This document shows, piece by piece, positions 39,988-49,507 of a DNA stretch of 64,000 nucleotides. Origin of the DNA: Andalucia godoyi (lineage: Eukaryota > Discoba > Jakobea > Jakobida > Andaluciidae); assembly GCA_009859145.1 (NCBI GenBank), contig VRVR01000019.1:279073-343072 (forward strand). The letters run 5' to 3'. The notes beneath the pieces were generated by a model that was given only the letters and a program-made list of their open reading frames with translations, was not told the DNA's origin and searched no databases. A program made the position numbers and the translations under genes. The stretch's first letter is position 1, and each line of letters opens with the position of its first letter.

Positions 39988-41481
39988 ATGGGACTAAAGA
40001 ATGCAGCGGATACATGGCGCATAGTGCAGCAACTTGGGTTTGAAAAGGCGCGGGTTGACTGGAGGCGAACACTGGTGCTTTCGATGAGTGCTGGAATGTA
40101 CGTAGCATTTGCGTGCCTTGCTGCCACATCTATATCCTATGCGCTCCCAGGAGTCAAGGCCACGGATCCTGGAATTCCGAAACTAGTTTTCAGTTTTATA
40201 TTTCCTCTTGGGCTCAACATTATTGTGCAGACGCAGTCGATGCTGTTCACAGGACAATCAATGATGCTCGGTGCGGCGCTGCTGTATTACAAGAACCGCA
40301 AAACATTCAGGTTGCTGCTCAAGAACTGGTCTCTTGTGTACATTGGAAACCTTGTGGGATGTGTGCTGGTTTCGTATCTGTTCGGCTACTTGAGTGATTT
40401 GTACGCCGAGGACTACTACAAAGTGTCGCTCCGGGCCACAGCAGAGCGCAAGGTCAATGCTGGAGCAGCGGTGAACTTGCTCCGTGGAATTCCGGCAAAC
40501 GTACTGGTCTGCATCTCTTTGTTCTGTGGATTTGCTGCAGAAGACGCGGCAGGTCGCATCCTTGCAATGTGGGGCCCGATCTTTATGTTTGCTGCCTTTG
40601 GATTCGAACATTCAGTAGCCAACATGGTGTTTCTCACCCTTGGGCTTCTTTTTGGAGCAGACATCAGTATTTGGGACGCAGTCCTTCAAAATTTGCTGCC
40701 TTCCACGCTGGGGAATATCATCGGTGGCGTGTGTCTAGTCGCTGCTCCCATGTGGTTCTGTTTCACGGTGGCGCCGCCCCTCAAGAAGCACATTCCGGCG
40801 AACCCAATGCCTGGAAGCGTGGCGGTTGCCCTTTTGCATGCACCTCGACCGGAAATCATCAACTTGTCGCAGGAACCCGTAGTCCAGTTTGCAAAGCGGT
40901 ACCTGTCGAAGGAGGGCGGAATCGTCGACGCATGGGTGCATGCGAATGTCATCCGCGACCCGGGTGGAAATCCGTGTCGTGTCGTCTCGCAAGTGTACAA
41001 GTATGATCCTGCTTTGAATGTTGTGGATGAATCCGTGGACCCTGGAATGATTATCGCCGGGCTGACTCCAACGGGCCAAATCACTCGAATCGAATTTGTC
41101 GATGGGACATTCTGCAAGATGCTGGAGTACAAAGGCGACGAGCAGCACGATCTTATTGGGAAAACCGTGGATGAAATTACCCTCAAAGAAGATGCCCGCG
41201 TCGCAGAACATGCGTTCGGAAGACTGCTTCACATCCCGTCCCCGTTGCATGGACTTTCTCACTCTCTATCGCATGCTTCGGCGTCTGGCGGGTCCAATGC
41301 ATTCCATGACGACGCAGTTCCGCATCAAGACATCCACGGCGCACAAGACTTTCATGATAGCTTGAGTCTTTTCCACGGCCACACCAACTCGGACTGCCAG
41401 CATGACAGTGTTCTCGTCAGCATCCCGTCACCCCCGACCTCCCAAGCGTCGAATTCCTCAACTGCACCCACAAAAAAATAA
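39988..41481 (+). CDS. Formate/nitrite transporter (FNT) family channel with long C-terminal extension
   Basis: 497 residues from the ATG at 39988. The frame is open further upstream, but that part overlaps the divergent gene and includes a Lys run from poly-A, so I reject it. Six membrane segments fit residues about 28-275. FNT features: SMLFTGQSMMLGAALLYY resembles the E-L-F-T-G-N signature helix, GIPANVLVCISLFCGFAAED and FGFEHSVANMVF are the paired re-entrant-loop motifs, the latter containing the central His that tunes proton coupling in FNT channels. Family members carry formate, nitrite, lactate or hydrosulfide. From about 290 on there is a soluble tail with PGSVAVALLHAPRPEIINLS, a segment GKTVDEITLKEDARV, and a His/Ser-rich end. 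The tail is not typical of the family. Substrate cannot be told from sequence. Confidence 0.88.
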   Translation: MGLKNAADTWRIVQQLGFEKARVDWRRTLVLSMSAGMYVAFACLAATSISYALPGVKATDPGIPKLVFSFIFPLGLNIIVQTQSMLFTGQSMMLGAALLYYKNRKTFRLLLKNWSLVYIGNLVGCVLVSYLFGYLSDLYAEDYYKVSLRATAERKVNAGAAVNLLRGIPANVLVCISLFCGFAAEDAAGRILAMWGPIFMFAAFGFEHSVANMVFLTLGLLFGADISIWDAVLQNLLPSTLGNIIGGVCLVAAPMWFCFTVAPPLKKHIPANPMPGSVAVALLHAPRPEIINLSQEPVVQFAKRYLSKEGGIVDAWVHANVIRDPGGNPCRVVSQVYKYDPALNVVDESVDPGMIIAGLTPTGQITRIEFVDGTFCKMLEYKGDEQHDLIGKTVDEITLKEDARVAEHAFGRLLHIPSPLHGLSHSLSHASASGGSNAFHDDAVPHQDIHGAQDFHDSLSLFHGHTNSDCQHDSVLVSIPSPPTSQASNSSTAPTKK

Positions 41482-42265
41482 ACACCCGTTGCCACTTATT
41501 GCGATATGATGAAGCAATCTAAGGCGCACGCAAACAAAAACACACTTCCACGCGCCATGCGCATGCGCATGCGTTTGTTATCTTAGCAGCTCCGTCACAC
41601 AATGCCCGATTCGTTTCGTTCCCTTTTTAGATCATGAAATTCCTATAAGCACGCCACCGCGTTTGCATTATGCATGTTGTTCGGTTGCAACATTGATTAC
41701 GGGTGATCAGCAATGATTATCCGTGGTTAGTGTACAGTGTAGGCGCCCCGTTCAGAATCCAGCAAAACCAAAATAAAACTATCACCCGGAATCTGCCAGC
41801 CACTCAGCCAGCCACTCAGCCAGCCAACCATGCATGGATCCACTCTGAAAGCCTTGAATCGTGACGGAAACGGCCTATTATTTTAAAAATTACATAGGTA
41901 TAATTAAAAATACCCTCAAAAACAAAAGGATGGATGGAACCGATAACTTTTTCTTTCACCCGTCGTATGTCTCTGCAAAAGCCCCCTTCTCTTTCTCCAA
42001 GTTGTCCTCAATTTCAATTGGTAATTCGTAAAGAAGACGCCTGAAAACCGAATCTCCGTGTTTTGCGCATTTCTGCTTTTATTTATTTATTATTTATTAG
42101 TATTGAACTTAAAAGTCAGAAAATTCTTTTGCCTATATATTGTTTTCCGGGGGGGGGTGATACTTTTGGACATCATCCTCAATCATACACGCAAGACTAG
42201 TGGTAGAAGAGGAAAGAGGGAGAATAGAAAGAATAGAAAGAAGAGGGGAAATTGCTGGATGAACC
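41482..42265. other. Intergenic spacer, 784 nt
   Basis: Between two plus-strand genes. A GCGCATGCGCATGCG inverted repeat lies near 41558-41573, and a short CAGCCACTCAGC direct repeat at about 41798-41828. AT-rich stretches follow at 41875-41930. A run of G lies at 42150-42158. A TATATATTG motif near 42134-42142 is about 125 nt before the next ATG. No gene recognised. Confidence 0.5.
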
Positions 42266-43867
42266 ATGGACCAACAACAAATGCTTCGGCTTGTGGCTGC
42301 GGACAATGAGCGTCGCGGCTTTACGTCTTCTCGCCCGATTGCGATCCACACCCCACCACCGCCACCACCGCCTCTTCCTCCCCCTCCTCCTTCTTGTCCA
42401 CCAGGACTCTCAGGTCTTGGTTCGTGCTCGGCTACGACGACTGGATGTGCGCGGAATGCAAGTAACACCGGCAATGGAACTGCACCGACTTGCCCTTCTT
42501 CTTCGGGATGGGCGAGCAGTGGTAGCTTTGGTGTCACTCCGCTGCTGCCTCTCTCTCCTGCGGTATCTCGGCCGTTTCCGTTTGCAGCTTCGTTTTCTCA
42601 GATTCTGGTTCCCGGTCTGAGCACGTCAGGATCGACGTCGTCGTCCTCGGATCTGTCTGTTGTTGGGCCGCTGTGTGCGTGGAAGATCCGAGGTAAGGTT
42701 CCCGCGACGTTTCGAACTGTCGAAGCGGCGTTTCGAAATGTGAAGTCGTCGCATGATCCGTATGAGCACGGACAAATCCACGAGCTTTACAAGACTTGGA
42801 AGTACAACATCCAGCTTTCAATGAAGATGGCGACTTCAGAAACTGCCAGCTTTCGAAGTTGGATATCACTGCATGAATGCCTTCCGGATGGGTCTCTTGG
42901 AATGCGAAAAGAAGGGGCATTCATATTGGAGCGAAATGCAGCGGATTCAAGCATAACGGAAGTGGAGTTTTCCGGAGCCCGAGTTGGTTCTCAAAGTCCC
43001 CCCGACGGGCTGAAGTCCGTCACCGCGACAGCCTGTGGCTTGTGCTTTTCATTCATCTCCGAGAGAACGGGGTCGAATGTTACGGATCGAAAGCGATACG
43101 CGTTTGTTATTCGCACCGCTCCTGATCCGGCGGGTCCATACGAGACGTTTGAACTGGTCTCTCCGTCATTTGTCATCTTTGGTCGAGCACGGCAGCATTG
43201 CTACAAGACGGAGCGTGCGCAAAAGGAAGGCAAGATCATTCAGTCCCGAAGACCGCTCCTGAATGGTTTTTCCAATCCCAACTCCGTCGGAAGCGATAGC
43301 GGAGATGGGGAAGAAGAAGATGGGGCGTCTGCGAACTTGCCGGCAGATTTGAGTCAGCCGTTGGACGGGGAAGAAGAGTCGGTGCTGCGGTTGCTGCAAG
43401 AGGCTTGTGCCGCTGAAATTCGATCCAGAATCCGAGACCCCGCCCGCCGGCGCCTTCTGACATTGAAGTTAGCGTCGTCGCTGAAACGTCAGTCTGTTCA
43501 AGACACTTCATCACTAGCCACTCCAACCTCGAGCGCATTTGTCGCGCATACTCACCCGCTGGATGTAGCATCCACGGCCAGCTCGCTGTGTGCGAACGGG
43601 GGTCGTCCCGTTACTCCCTCGAGTACCGGTAACGCGGGCTTTGGAATTGCAGACTACGTCCTCGGACATCGGCAATCCGACACAGCCAATGGATTGATTC
43701 CAGGCTTCTCGAATTTCACATCCACGACATCGTTGCTGTCCCGTTCCTTTTCGTCGTTCGATCCCGCATTCACGTTTGTACGCAGCATGAGCGACGTCTC
43801 CTCCGGCAGACTGATCCACGAGATTGCGGCAGACGAACCGCCAGCAAAGTCAAGCCGGCATTGCTGA
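42266..43867 (+). CDS. Unrecognised protein, possible beta-sandwich DNA-binding domain
   Basis: 533 residues. Residues 1-130 are Pro/Ser/Thr/Cys-rich, including a Pro run (HTPPPPPPPLPPPPPS). Residues about 133-310 are well structured: KIRGKVPATFRTVEAAFRNV, ASFRSWISLHECLPDGSLGM, then ACGLCFSFISERTGSNV, RKRYAFVIRTAPDPAGPYET and FELVSPSFVIFGRARQ. The alternation of strands and the ending FVIFGRARQ recall the Ig-like (p53/RHD/STAT-superfold) domains of transcription factors, but this is a visual impression only. The rest is Ser/Glu-rich with a helix LRLLQEACAAEIRSRIRDPA near 378-397. No membrane or signal segment. I do not assign a function. Confidence 0.6.
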   Translation: MDQQQMLRLVAADNERRGFTSSRPIAIHTPPPPPPPLPPPPPSCPPGLSGLGSCSATTTGCARNASNTGNGTAPTCPSSSGWASSGSFGVTPLLPLSPAVSRPFPFAASFSQILVPGLSTSGSTSSSSDLSVVGPLCAWKIRGKVPATFRTVEAAFRNVKSSHDPYEHGQIHELYKTWKYNIQLSMKMATSETASFRSWISLHECLPDGSLGMRKEGAFILERNAADSSITEVEFSGARVGSQSPPDGLKSVTATACGLCFSFISERTGSNVTDRKRYAFVIRTAPDPAGPYETFELVSPSFVIFGRARQHCYKTERAQKEGKIIQSRRPLLNGFSNPNSVGSDSGDGEEEDGASANLPADLSQPLDGEEESVLRLLQEACAAEIRSRIRDPARRRLLTLKLASSLKRQSVQDTSSLATPTSSAFVAHTHPLDVASTASSLCANGGRPVTPSSTGNAGFGIADYVLGHRQSDTANGLIPGFSNFTSTTSLLSRSFSSFDPAFTFVRSMSDVSSGRLIHEIAADEPPAKSSRHC

Positions 43868-44192
43868 TCGACCCCCCCCCCCCCCCCCCCCAACCTCTGG
43901 AGCTTTGTTCGGCATGTCGCGACACGAATGGTTGTTGTGACTGCATGTTGCGGATTATCGTGATGACGACTACGACGATCGTTTTTATCATTATCATTTG
44001 TCTGTGATGAGCATCAATTTTATTTTTTTGGCGGAAATCAGAATAAAATTTGAATTTATGTTATGTGTGCATCTATAGATTTGTAATTTCTGACACCAAA
44101 GCCACCTTTCCAAAAAATAAAAAACAAATAGGGGGAAAAGAAAAAAGAAGAAATAGAAATAGAAAGGAGAATGGTATTTTTCCGTGAGCAAG
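43868..44192. other. Convergent spacer with poly-C tract
   Basis: 325 nt between convergent stops. A run of about 20 C begins at 43872, five nucleotides after the upstream stop. The rest is AT-rich 3' UTR-like sequence. Confidence 0.7.
43872..43891. repeat. Poly-C tract (about 20 nt)
   Basis: Uninterrupted C run in the 3' UTR of the preceding gene; may be length-variable or mis-sequenced. Confidence 0.9.
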
Positions 44193-47100
44193 TCAGACAC
44201 CTTCGGAAAATCGTAACAGCACCGTTGCAGCATCGAGAACATCGGACAACTTCTGTTGATTGATTCGACGAAAGACATTGACATCGTTCATCAGATGCAA
44301 CGCTTCCGTCAAGAAATTTTCCAGGAGGTCAGATATGAACGCGCTCTTCCCCGGCTGGATAAAGGTCTGCAAAAGGGACTCCTGGAGAGAAAGAGCATCC
44401 GGAACGGATCGATGAGTTGCGCAGTCAATCTCGGCAATCCTTGCCAGTTCTGGAGGCAGCAGAACACGTTTTGCTGCGACAGCTTTGCGAAGGTGCAGCA
44501 TCAGGAATGACCGCACACGACGTGCGCCCTCTTCAAGCTCGGACATCCGTCCACCTGCAGCATCTGTGGACTGGTCAGAGGACGAAGCGGTCTGGGAACC
44601 TCGAAAGACATCCAGATCTGGATGCAGACCCCAATATTGCTCTGCAAAGCGTTCTGCAGGCCGGGCAAAGAGTGCTGGCACCTGCTGCGGCAGAAATGCA
44701 GTGCGAGCAGCGGGAGACAGGAGTGACTCTTCATCGGAATCACAATCAAGGGTATTGTGAATGCCGATGACACCGGCTTCATTCATTTGACGCAGCCTTT
44801 CGATGCGCTGCTGGATGAAGCAATACAGGTCCTGGAAAAGAGCAATCAGCTCATTCCGAACCATCAACTCTCTTCCGGAGTTTCGAGATTCGATGGCAGC
44901 GGTCAGCGACCGATGGAGCAATTCAATGTGCACAGATGAGAAAGGACCATTTCGACTCTTTGCAATGTACGCAGCTCTTTCAAGACACCAGAGAGAATCC
45001 AAAGGCTTGGATATTGCAGAAAAGAAGAAAGCCATGATCTGCAAGTCCTCGACCCAATGTTCGTCCAGAAACGCCCCTCGCATCACATAATCCGCGTGAT
45101 GCTCTCTGAGGACGGACATCCGAGAGTAAAGATAGCGCACAATGGCGGTTCCATATTGACGGCGCTTGCATGAAGTCAAAAACGTCCTTTTCAAAAATGC
45201 TACACACAACCGGTCCGTGATGGACGCTGCAATTGCGTAGTGCTCCGTAACAATTTCCAATGCCCGTCGAAACAGAAATGATGCGTCAAATTTGTCGGCA
45301 ACTTCCAGAGCGGAAATTGCGTATGTCACAATGGAGGGATGCGAGGCACGACCGAGCCAGAGGTTCGAATCAGAGATTTTGCGAAACCAAGGAACCACGG
45401 CAGAACGGCCAGAACCAACATTCAATCGCACCAAAATCCCAAGGCAATGGACGAACATTGGTGATCCCGACTCCTTCATCATTGTCAGGATGCCAAGCGC
45501 ACACCGCATGCTTTGAAGTTCCAAGCCTTGGGTCTGCGCCGAAGTCTCTTGCAGCGCGTGCAAGTGTAAAGCGCTTTCGATGAGCACTTTCACCATCTCT
45601 ATTGAGTAGTATCCGTTGACAGATCGAGCAAAGTATATCCTGGAGGCCACAAGAGGAATCAGATCGTTCTCGTTGTACGTTGAAGCAAACGACGAAAGAG
45701 CTGGAAGGTCTGCACTGAGGTCCAGCATTTTCGAGGTGCTCACGAACTGCACAGCGGAGCAGAGAGAGGCGTGGAACGGAAGAATGGAACCGAATTCGAT
45801 GGCGCTGTCGTCTGCCAACTGAACACCGATGTGCAGATTGATTGCATGAAGCAGTGGCATTCTGGCATAATAATCACGTCGAATTGCAGTAGTGGGATAG
45901 TAAAACTTTCGTTCTACCGCAGGAAGCAGAGTGTTGAGCCAGAACTGCCGAGAATCTGCAGAACCGCCAAACACCAAATTCAAAAGGCGAAGCACTTCTG
46001 CAGAGGGAGGCACGCCCGGCAACAAAGACCGGATCATGGAGGACCATATGATTTTCACAGTTCGTGCGATCATCTCCACATGACAGAGTTCTCGAAGGTA
46101 TCGACACGTACACACTTGCGCCACTTTGCCGAGGTGCCGGACATTGATGCCAGCAGCGTGCATTCTTCTCACAAGCTCCGTTCCGTCAATTAAGTCTAGC
46201 AAGGACCCGTGCGCAAATCGAGAATCATGGCAAAATCGATACCCTGAAAAACCGAAACGCAAAAGAGACGAGGACTCCTCGATGGATCTCACAAATGTTG
46301 GAATGACGACATCCATCAAATGAGAAGCAGCTCGACGGCACTCTTCGACATGCATGGAACGGTCAGCCGTGTCTCCAACGTCTTCAAAGGCATCTGGTGA
46401 CAAAGAAATCCCACAGTTCTGCAGGAACTCGAATCGCAAAACACGGGTCCTTGTGACAGAGGCCTTGTTCTGCACTGCAGGGTCCCCGTAATCAACAAGA
46501 TTAGAAGCGGATGCGTCAACTGGCCGGCAAACACCCAGGTGAACTACATACGCGTGGGAATCATTTCCAGCATACACAAGAGTGTGACGAGACGACCGCA
46601 ACGTGACATGCCGGCCAGTACCAACGCTCACTTGATGCCTTGCTAATCTCAGTTTCTTGCACGTGTCTCGCAGGAGACGTCGGGGCTCGGCCTGGGATAC
46701 GAACGCACCTGAAGAAAGGCATCCAAACTTCAACAAACTTCCAGAGTCGAAGGGTGGAACGGCAGTGCACATAAACCGATGGGAAATGTAGTCCACGCAG
46801 CACACGACTGGCGTCCGCAACTGAGATCCTGGTTGTAGCTGCGCAACAAAATTCGAATGCGCATTCATTTCAATGCCGAGCATTTTGTGCATAATGTGGT
46901 CGCGATACTGCAGCAGAAACGGTTCGTCAACCTCTCCCGCATAGCCAAAGTAGTGTCGAAGCACAATGTGGCCAATGGAATCAAAAACGTCCACAAAATC
47001 TGGAGACGCTATGATAGCCAGCGAAGGGGGCACGGCGGATGCAAGACGGTCCTTCACAGCTTCGTACGTCACGGGCCCAGTGCCTCGGATCTTCAACAGC

Positions 47101-49148
47101 GCAGAGACGATCATTTCTGCTGTCTGGCGACAACGCGACACGAAGTCGCAGTACACTCCAGCCAATTCAAGGATTCTCGACGGGCCTGAAAGAAGAGGGT
47201 CTTTGTCAAAAACGCCCCAGAATTCCTCGTGAAAATCCCGAAAAGAGAGAGTTTCTGGTGCAAGAGAAACGCTTCGGTATCGAGGAGGGATACTGAATTT
47301 CGTGGATGATGGCGCCAAGAGAGAATCCAGAGAAATACTGGGAAAGCATTGAGAGTCCAACGAAAACGAAGTCAGATAGTTCTTGTCATGCAGGACATCG
47401 CCGAAGCAGTGACTCGACAGGGTTCTGAACCAACTGCGTTTTTCTGCCAAGGACGGAAAGATTAAAACGATCTTCTCTACCGCCGGCTGCAGCATTTCCA
47501 CGACCAGGGCTTCATCATTCGGGTACTTCTTGCGATAGTCCAGAGGAACAGTCCAGCTAGAAACCTTGCAGTATTTCAATTCGAAAACGAGCTTGGGAGG
47601 CTCCGTTTTGGACGCGGGGCTCTTCTGTGTCTTGGTCGAACCTCGGAAAACCAGCAACCGTGCAACTCCAGCGTCAATGTCGCAGCGAACCAGTCGCAGC
47701 GAAATCTTTTTTAGCCTCTCATGTTGAGACACGTTCAGGAAACCCTGTCTTGTTGGCAGCACGGAGCCAACAACTGGAGGTAGATCGTTCATGGAAACAG
47801 AGACATCTGGCATGGGAGCAAAAGACGGTGTCTGCACTTGCATCACCAATCGATTGAACTTCTTTTGCAATTGATATTTCCAGTGCAACGCGTATGGAGA
47901 CACGAGAGCCGTCTCCGATGGAGTCAAGTCCTTGAACACAATCGGCGCATACGTTGGAGTGGAGACCTCATTTTCGAGCTCATGCGGCATTCCAGAAAGT
48001 TCAAAAGAGGATGATCCAATCGAGGAGGGAGAGGAAAGTGTTGAAGATGCATGATCATTCGATTCATCACTCTCTGGAATTTCAATATGCGGCGGAATGG
48101 TTCTCGTAGGGGACACCGTGGTAATGATTCGATTCGATGCAAACGCGCCCTTGGGAGAAGATGCTGTCTGCTGCGCGCGCGAAGACACGGTATCGGTCAA
48201 GAAAGCTGAGGAACTTGGCCGATCAAGAACAGTGGGGGGTGCTTGTGAGCAGAAACCAGGAGGGCTAGGTTTTGAAGTAACCGACGCAGATCGCCGTAAC
48301 AACGGGGAATCAGGCGACGGTCTCCACAGCGACGGTTTTCGAAAAGACGTAGTTGTAGAAGATGAAACTGTAGAAGAGGAAGAAGAAGAAAAGGCGGTGG
48401 CGGAAAGAGGAGACGTCGCCAAAGGACTCCTTAGTTCTACGGCGAGCTCGGAAACTGCATGTGTACACCCGCTGTCAACATGCTCATCTCCATTGCGATT
48501 TCCATACGCGTCACGAAGTTTGCTCAAATTGGTGCTGTCGTCGACAGTGTCCTGTGCAACGGAGTGAACCGAGAGGAACGGCGCAGGGTCCATCCTCAAG
48601 AATCTGCACACATGCTGGATGAGTGGGTTAATGTACATCGAATCCAGATCGTTCCGAAGAACGAATCTCACGACAGACGCTCGGATGTCCTCCACGCGCT
48701 TAACAACCAGTTTGTCTTCCCTACCATTTCCAATGTCGACGGAAAGAGAGAGGCAGTCCGGAATCTTCTGCAATTCATCATTCAGCGTAGCAATCTGCAG
48801 CTTCAAATCCTCTGCAAACGATTTTCTCCAGGAATCCGCAGCACCAAACTCTGGCAGCAACCGCATCACGCCATCATCTCCAATGTTGCTGATGTCCATA
48901 CGATCTGTCTTATGCAATAACACGTCATTTTCAGGTGATAGGTTCGTCGGAAGCAATCCGATGACTCTTTGCTTGTCTTTTCTGTCGACTACCGGACGAT
49001 CACAGTCCGGCGACGTTGTGGTAGGATAACCCGGAGACTTGATTTCTGCAAGACACGATGCTTGCATAAGCTGCTTTAGACGAGCAGCAGCCGAGCTTCC
49101 GTCTTCAGATGCAGACGAAAATGTCCTTTGGGTGCCCGTTTTAGCCAT
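44193..49148 (-). CDS. PH-domain protein with CLU-like central region (about 1651 residues)
   Basis: I start at the ATG at 49148 (a purine at -3, G at +4). The frame is open to an ATG at 49244, but that overlaps the small upstream ORF. Residues 1-450 are Ser-rich with one conserved-looking block (DELQKIPDCLSLSVDIGNGR). A PH-like domain spans about 460-580: RQGFLNVSQHERLKKISLRL to KRSWFRTL. Next, HEEFWGVFDKDPLLSGPSRI starts a region similar to the CLU central domain, including DGTELVRRMHAAGINVRHLG (about 985-1005) and a following LRELCHVEMIARTVKIIW. CLU proteins (TIF31/CLUH) bind mRNAs for mitochondrial proteins and cluster mitochondria. A region of helical, TPR-like repeats makes up the last third. 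The PH plus CLU order and the absence of an N-terminal ubiquitin-like domain make it a divergent relative. RNA binding or mitochondrial role is inference. Confidence 0.6.
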   Translation of the reverse strand: MAKTGTQRTFSSASEDGSSAAARLKQLMQASCLAEIKSPGYPTTTSPDCDRPVVDRKDKQRVIGLLPTNLSPENDVLLHKTDRMDISNIGDDGVMRLLPEFGAADSWRKSFAEDLKLQIATLNDELQKIPDCLSLSVDIGNGREDKLVVKRVEDIRASVVRFVLRNDLDSMYINPLIQHVCRFLRMDPAPFLSVHSVAQDTVDDSTNLSKLRDAYGNRNGDEHVDSGCTHAVSELAVELRSPLATSPLSATAFSSSSSSTVSSSTTTSFRKPSLWRPSPDSPLLRRSASVTSKPSPPGFCSQAPPTVLDRPSSSAFLTDTVSSRAQQTASSPKGAFASNRIITTVSPTRTIPPHIEIPESDESNDHASSTLSSPSSIGSSSFELSGMPHELENEVSTPTYAPIVFKDLTPSETALVSPYALHWKYQLQKKFNRLVMQVQTPSFAPMPDVSVSMNDLPPVVGSVLPTRQGFLNVSQHERLKKISLRLVRCDIDAGVARLLVFRGSTKTQKSPASKTEPPKLVFELKYCKVSSWTVPLDYRKKYPNDEALVVEMLQPAVEKIVLIFPSLAEKRSWFRTLSSHCFGDVLHDKNYLTSFSLDSQCFPSISLDSLLAPSSTKFSIPPRYRSVSLAPETLSFRDFHEEFWGVFDKDPLLSGPSRILELAGVYCDFVSRCRQTAEMIVSALLKIRGTGPVTYEAVKDRLASAVPPSLAIIASPDFVDVFDSIGHIVLRHYFGYAGEVDEPFLLQYRDHIMHKMLGIEMNAHSNFVAQLQPGSQLRTPVVCCVDYISHRFMCTAVPPFDSGSLLKFGCLSSGAFVSQAEPRRLLRDTCKKLRLARHQVSVGTGRHVTLRSSRHTLVYAGNDSHAYVVHLGVCRPVDASASNLVDYGDPAVQNKASVTRTRVLRFEFLQNCGISLSPDAFEDVGDTADRSMHVEECRRAASHLMDVVIPTFVRSIEESSSLLRFGFSGYRFCHDSRFAHGSLLDLIDGTELVRRMHAAGINVRHLGKVAQVCTCRYLRELCHVEMIARTVKIIWSSMIRSLLPGVPPSAEVLRLLNLVFGGSADSRQFWLNTLLPAVERKFYYPTTAIRRDYYARMPLLHAINLHIGVQLADDSAIEFGSILPFHASLCSAVQFVSTSKMLDLSADLPALSSFASTYNENDLIPLVASRIYFARSVNGYYSIEMVKVLIESALHLHALQETSAQTQGLELQSMRCALGILTMMKESGSPMFVHCLGILVRLNVGSGRSAVVPWFRKISDSNLWLGRASHPSIVTYAISALEVADKFDASFLFRRALEIVTEHYAIAASITDRLCVAFLKRTFLTSCKRRQYGTAIVRYLYSRMSVLREHHADYVMRGAFLDEHWVEDLQIMAFFFSAISKPLDSLWCLERAAYIAKSRNGPFSSVHIELLHRSLTAAIESRNSGRELMVRNELIALFQDLYCFIQQRIERLRQMNEAGVIGIHNTLDCDSDEESLLSPAARTAFLPQQVPALFARPAERFAEQYWGLHPDLDVFRGSQTASSSDQSTDAAGGRMSELEEGARRVRSFLMLHLRKAVAAKRVLLPPELARIAEIDCATHRSVPDALSLQESLLQTFIQPGKSAFISDLLENFLTEALHLMNDVNVFRRINQQKLSDVLDAATVLLRFSEGV

Positions 49149-49180
49149 TTCCTGTGCGAACAAGAATGCACCACGCACAC

Positions 49181-49507
49181 CTAAAATAAAACCCCCAGCG
49201 CGAGAGCTAATGCGATCTGGTTTGATGAAACTATGCACGTACACTCCCTGCTATGACGAATGAATTCTTTGGCCAATTTGTCAACAAAAACCGACACCAA
49301 ACCCAAAAGTGCTTGGGTTGCCATCAGAATAGAGTCTGTACTACGGCGGGCATAGCTATGGTGGACTGCGTCTGTTAGAGTGGTATCCAGTGAAACCGAA
49401 ACATAGACTCGCGGATGCCGTTGAAGGAGGCGTCGGATTCTAGTGCTGTAACCGTTTCTTCTGTGATGCAATAATGGTAACTCGCGGCTGATTCCCGCTG
49501 CAGTCAT
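49181..49507 (-). CDS. Small candidate histone-fold protein (CENP-W-like)
   Basis: 108 residues, with its stop 32 nt upstream of the ATG chosen for the PH-CLU gene. An Arg-rich helix start (RRNGYSTRIRRLLQRHP) is followed by a long helix (STDSILMATQALLGLVSVFV, then DKLAKEFIRHSREC) and a shorter helix (IVSSNQIALALALGV). This spacing and the LLxxVxxFVDxLAxE pattern resemble the histone fold of CENP-W, a kinetochore protein of about 90 residues that pairs with CENP-T. The similarity is judged by eye and could be chance. It overlaps in another frame the optional 5' extension of the PH-CLU gene. Alternatively it is a leader ORF or an upstream exon. Confidence 0.4.
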   Translation of the reverse strand: MTAAGISRELPLLHHRRNGYSTRIRRLLQRHPRVYVSVSLDTTLTDAVHHSYARRSTDSILMATQALLGLVSVFVDKLAKEFIRHSRECTCIVSSNQIALALALGVLF

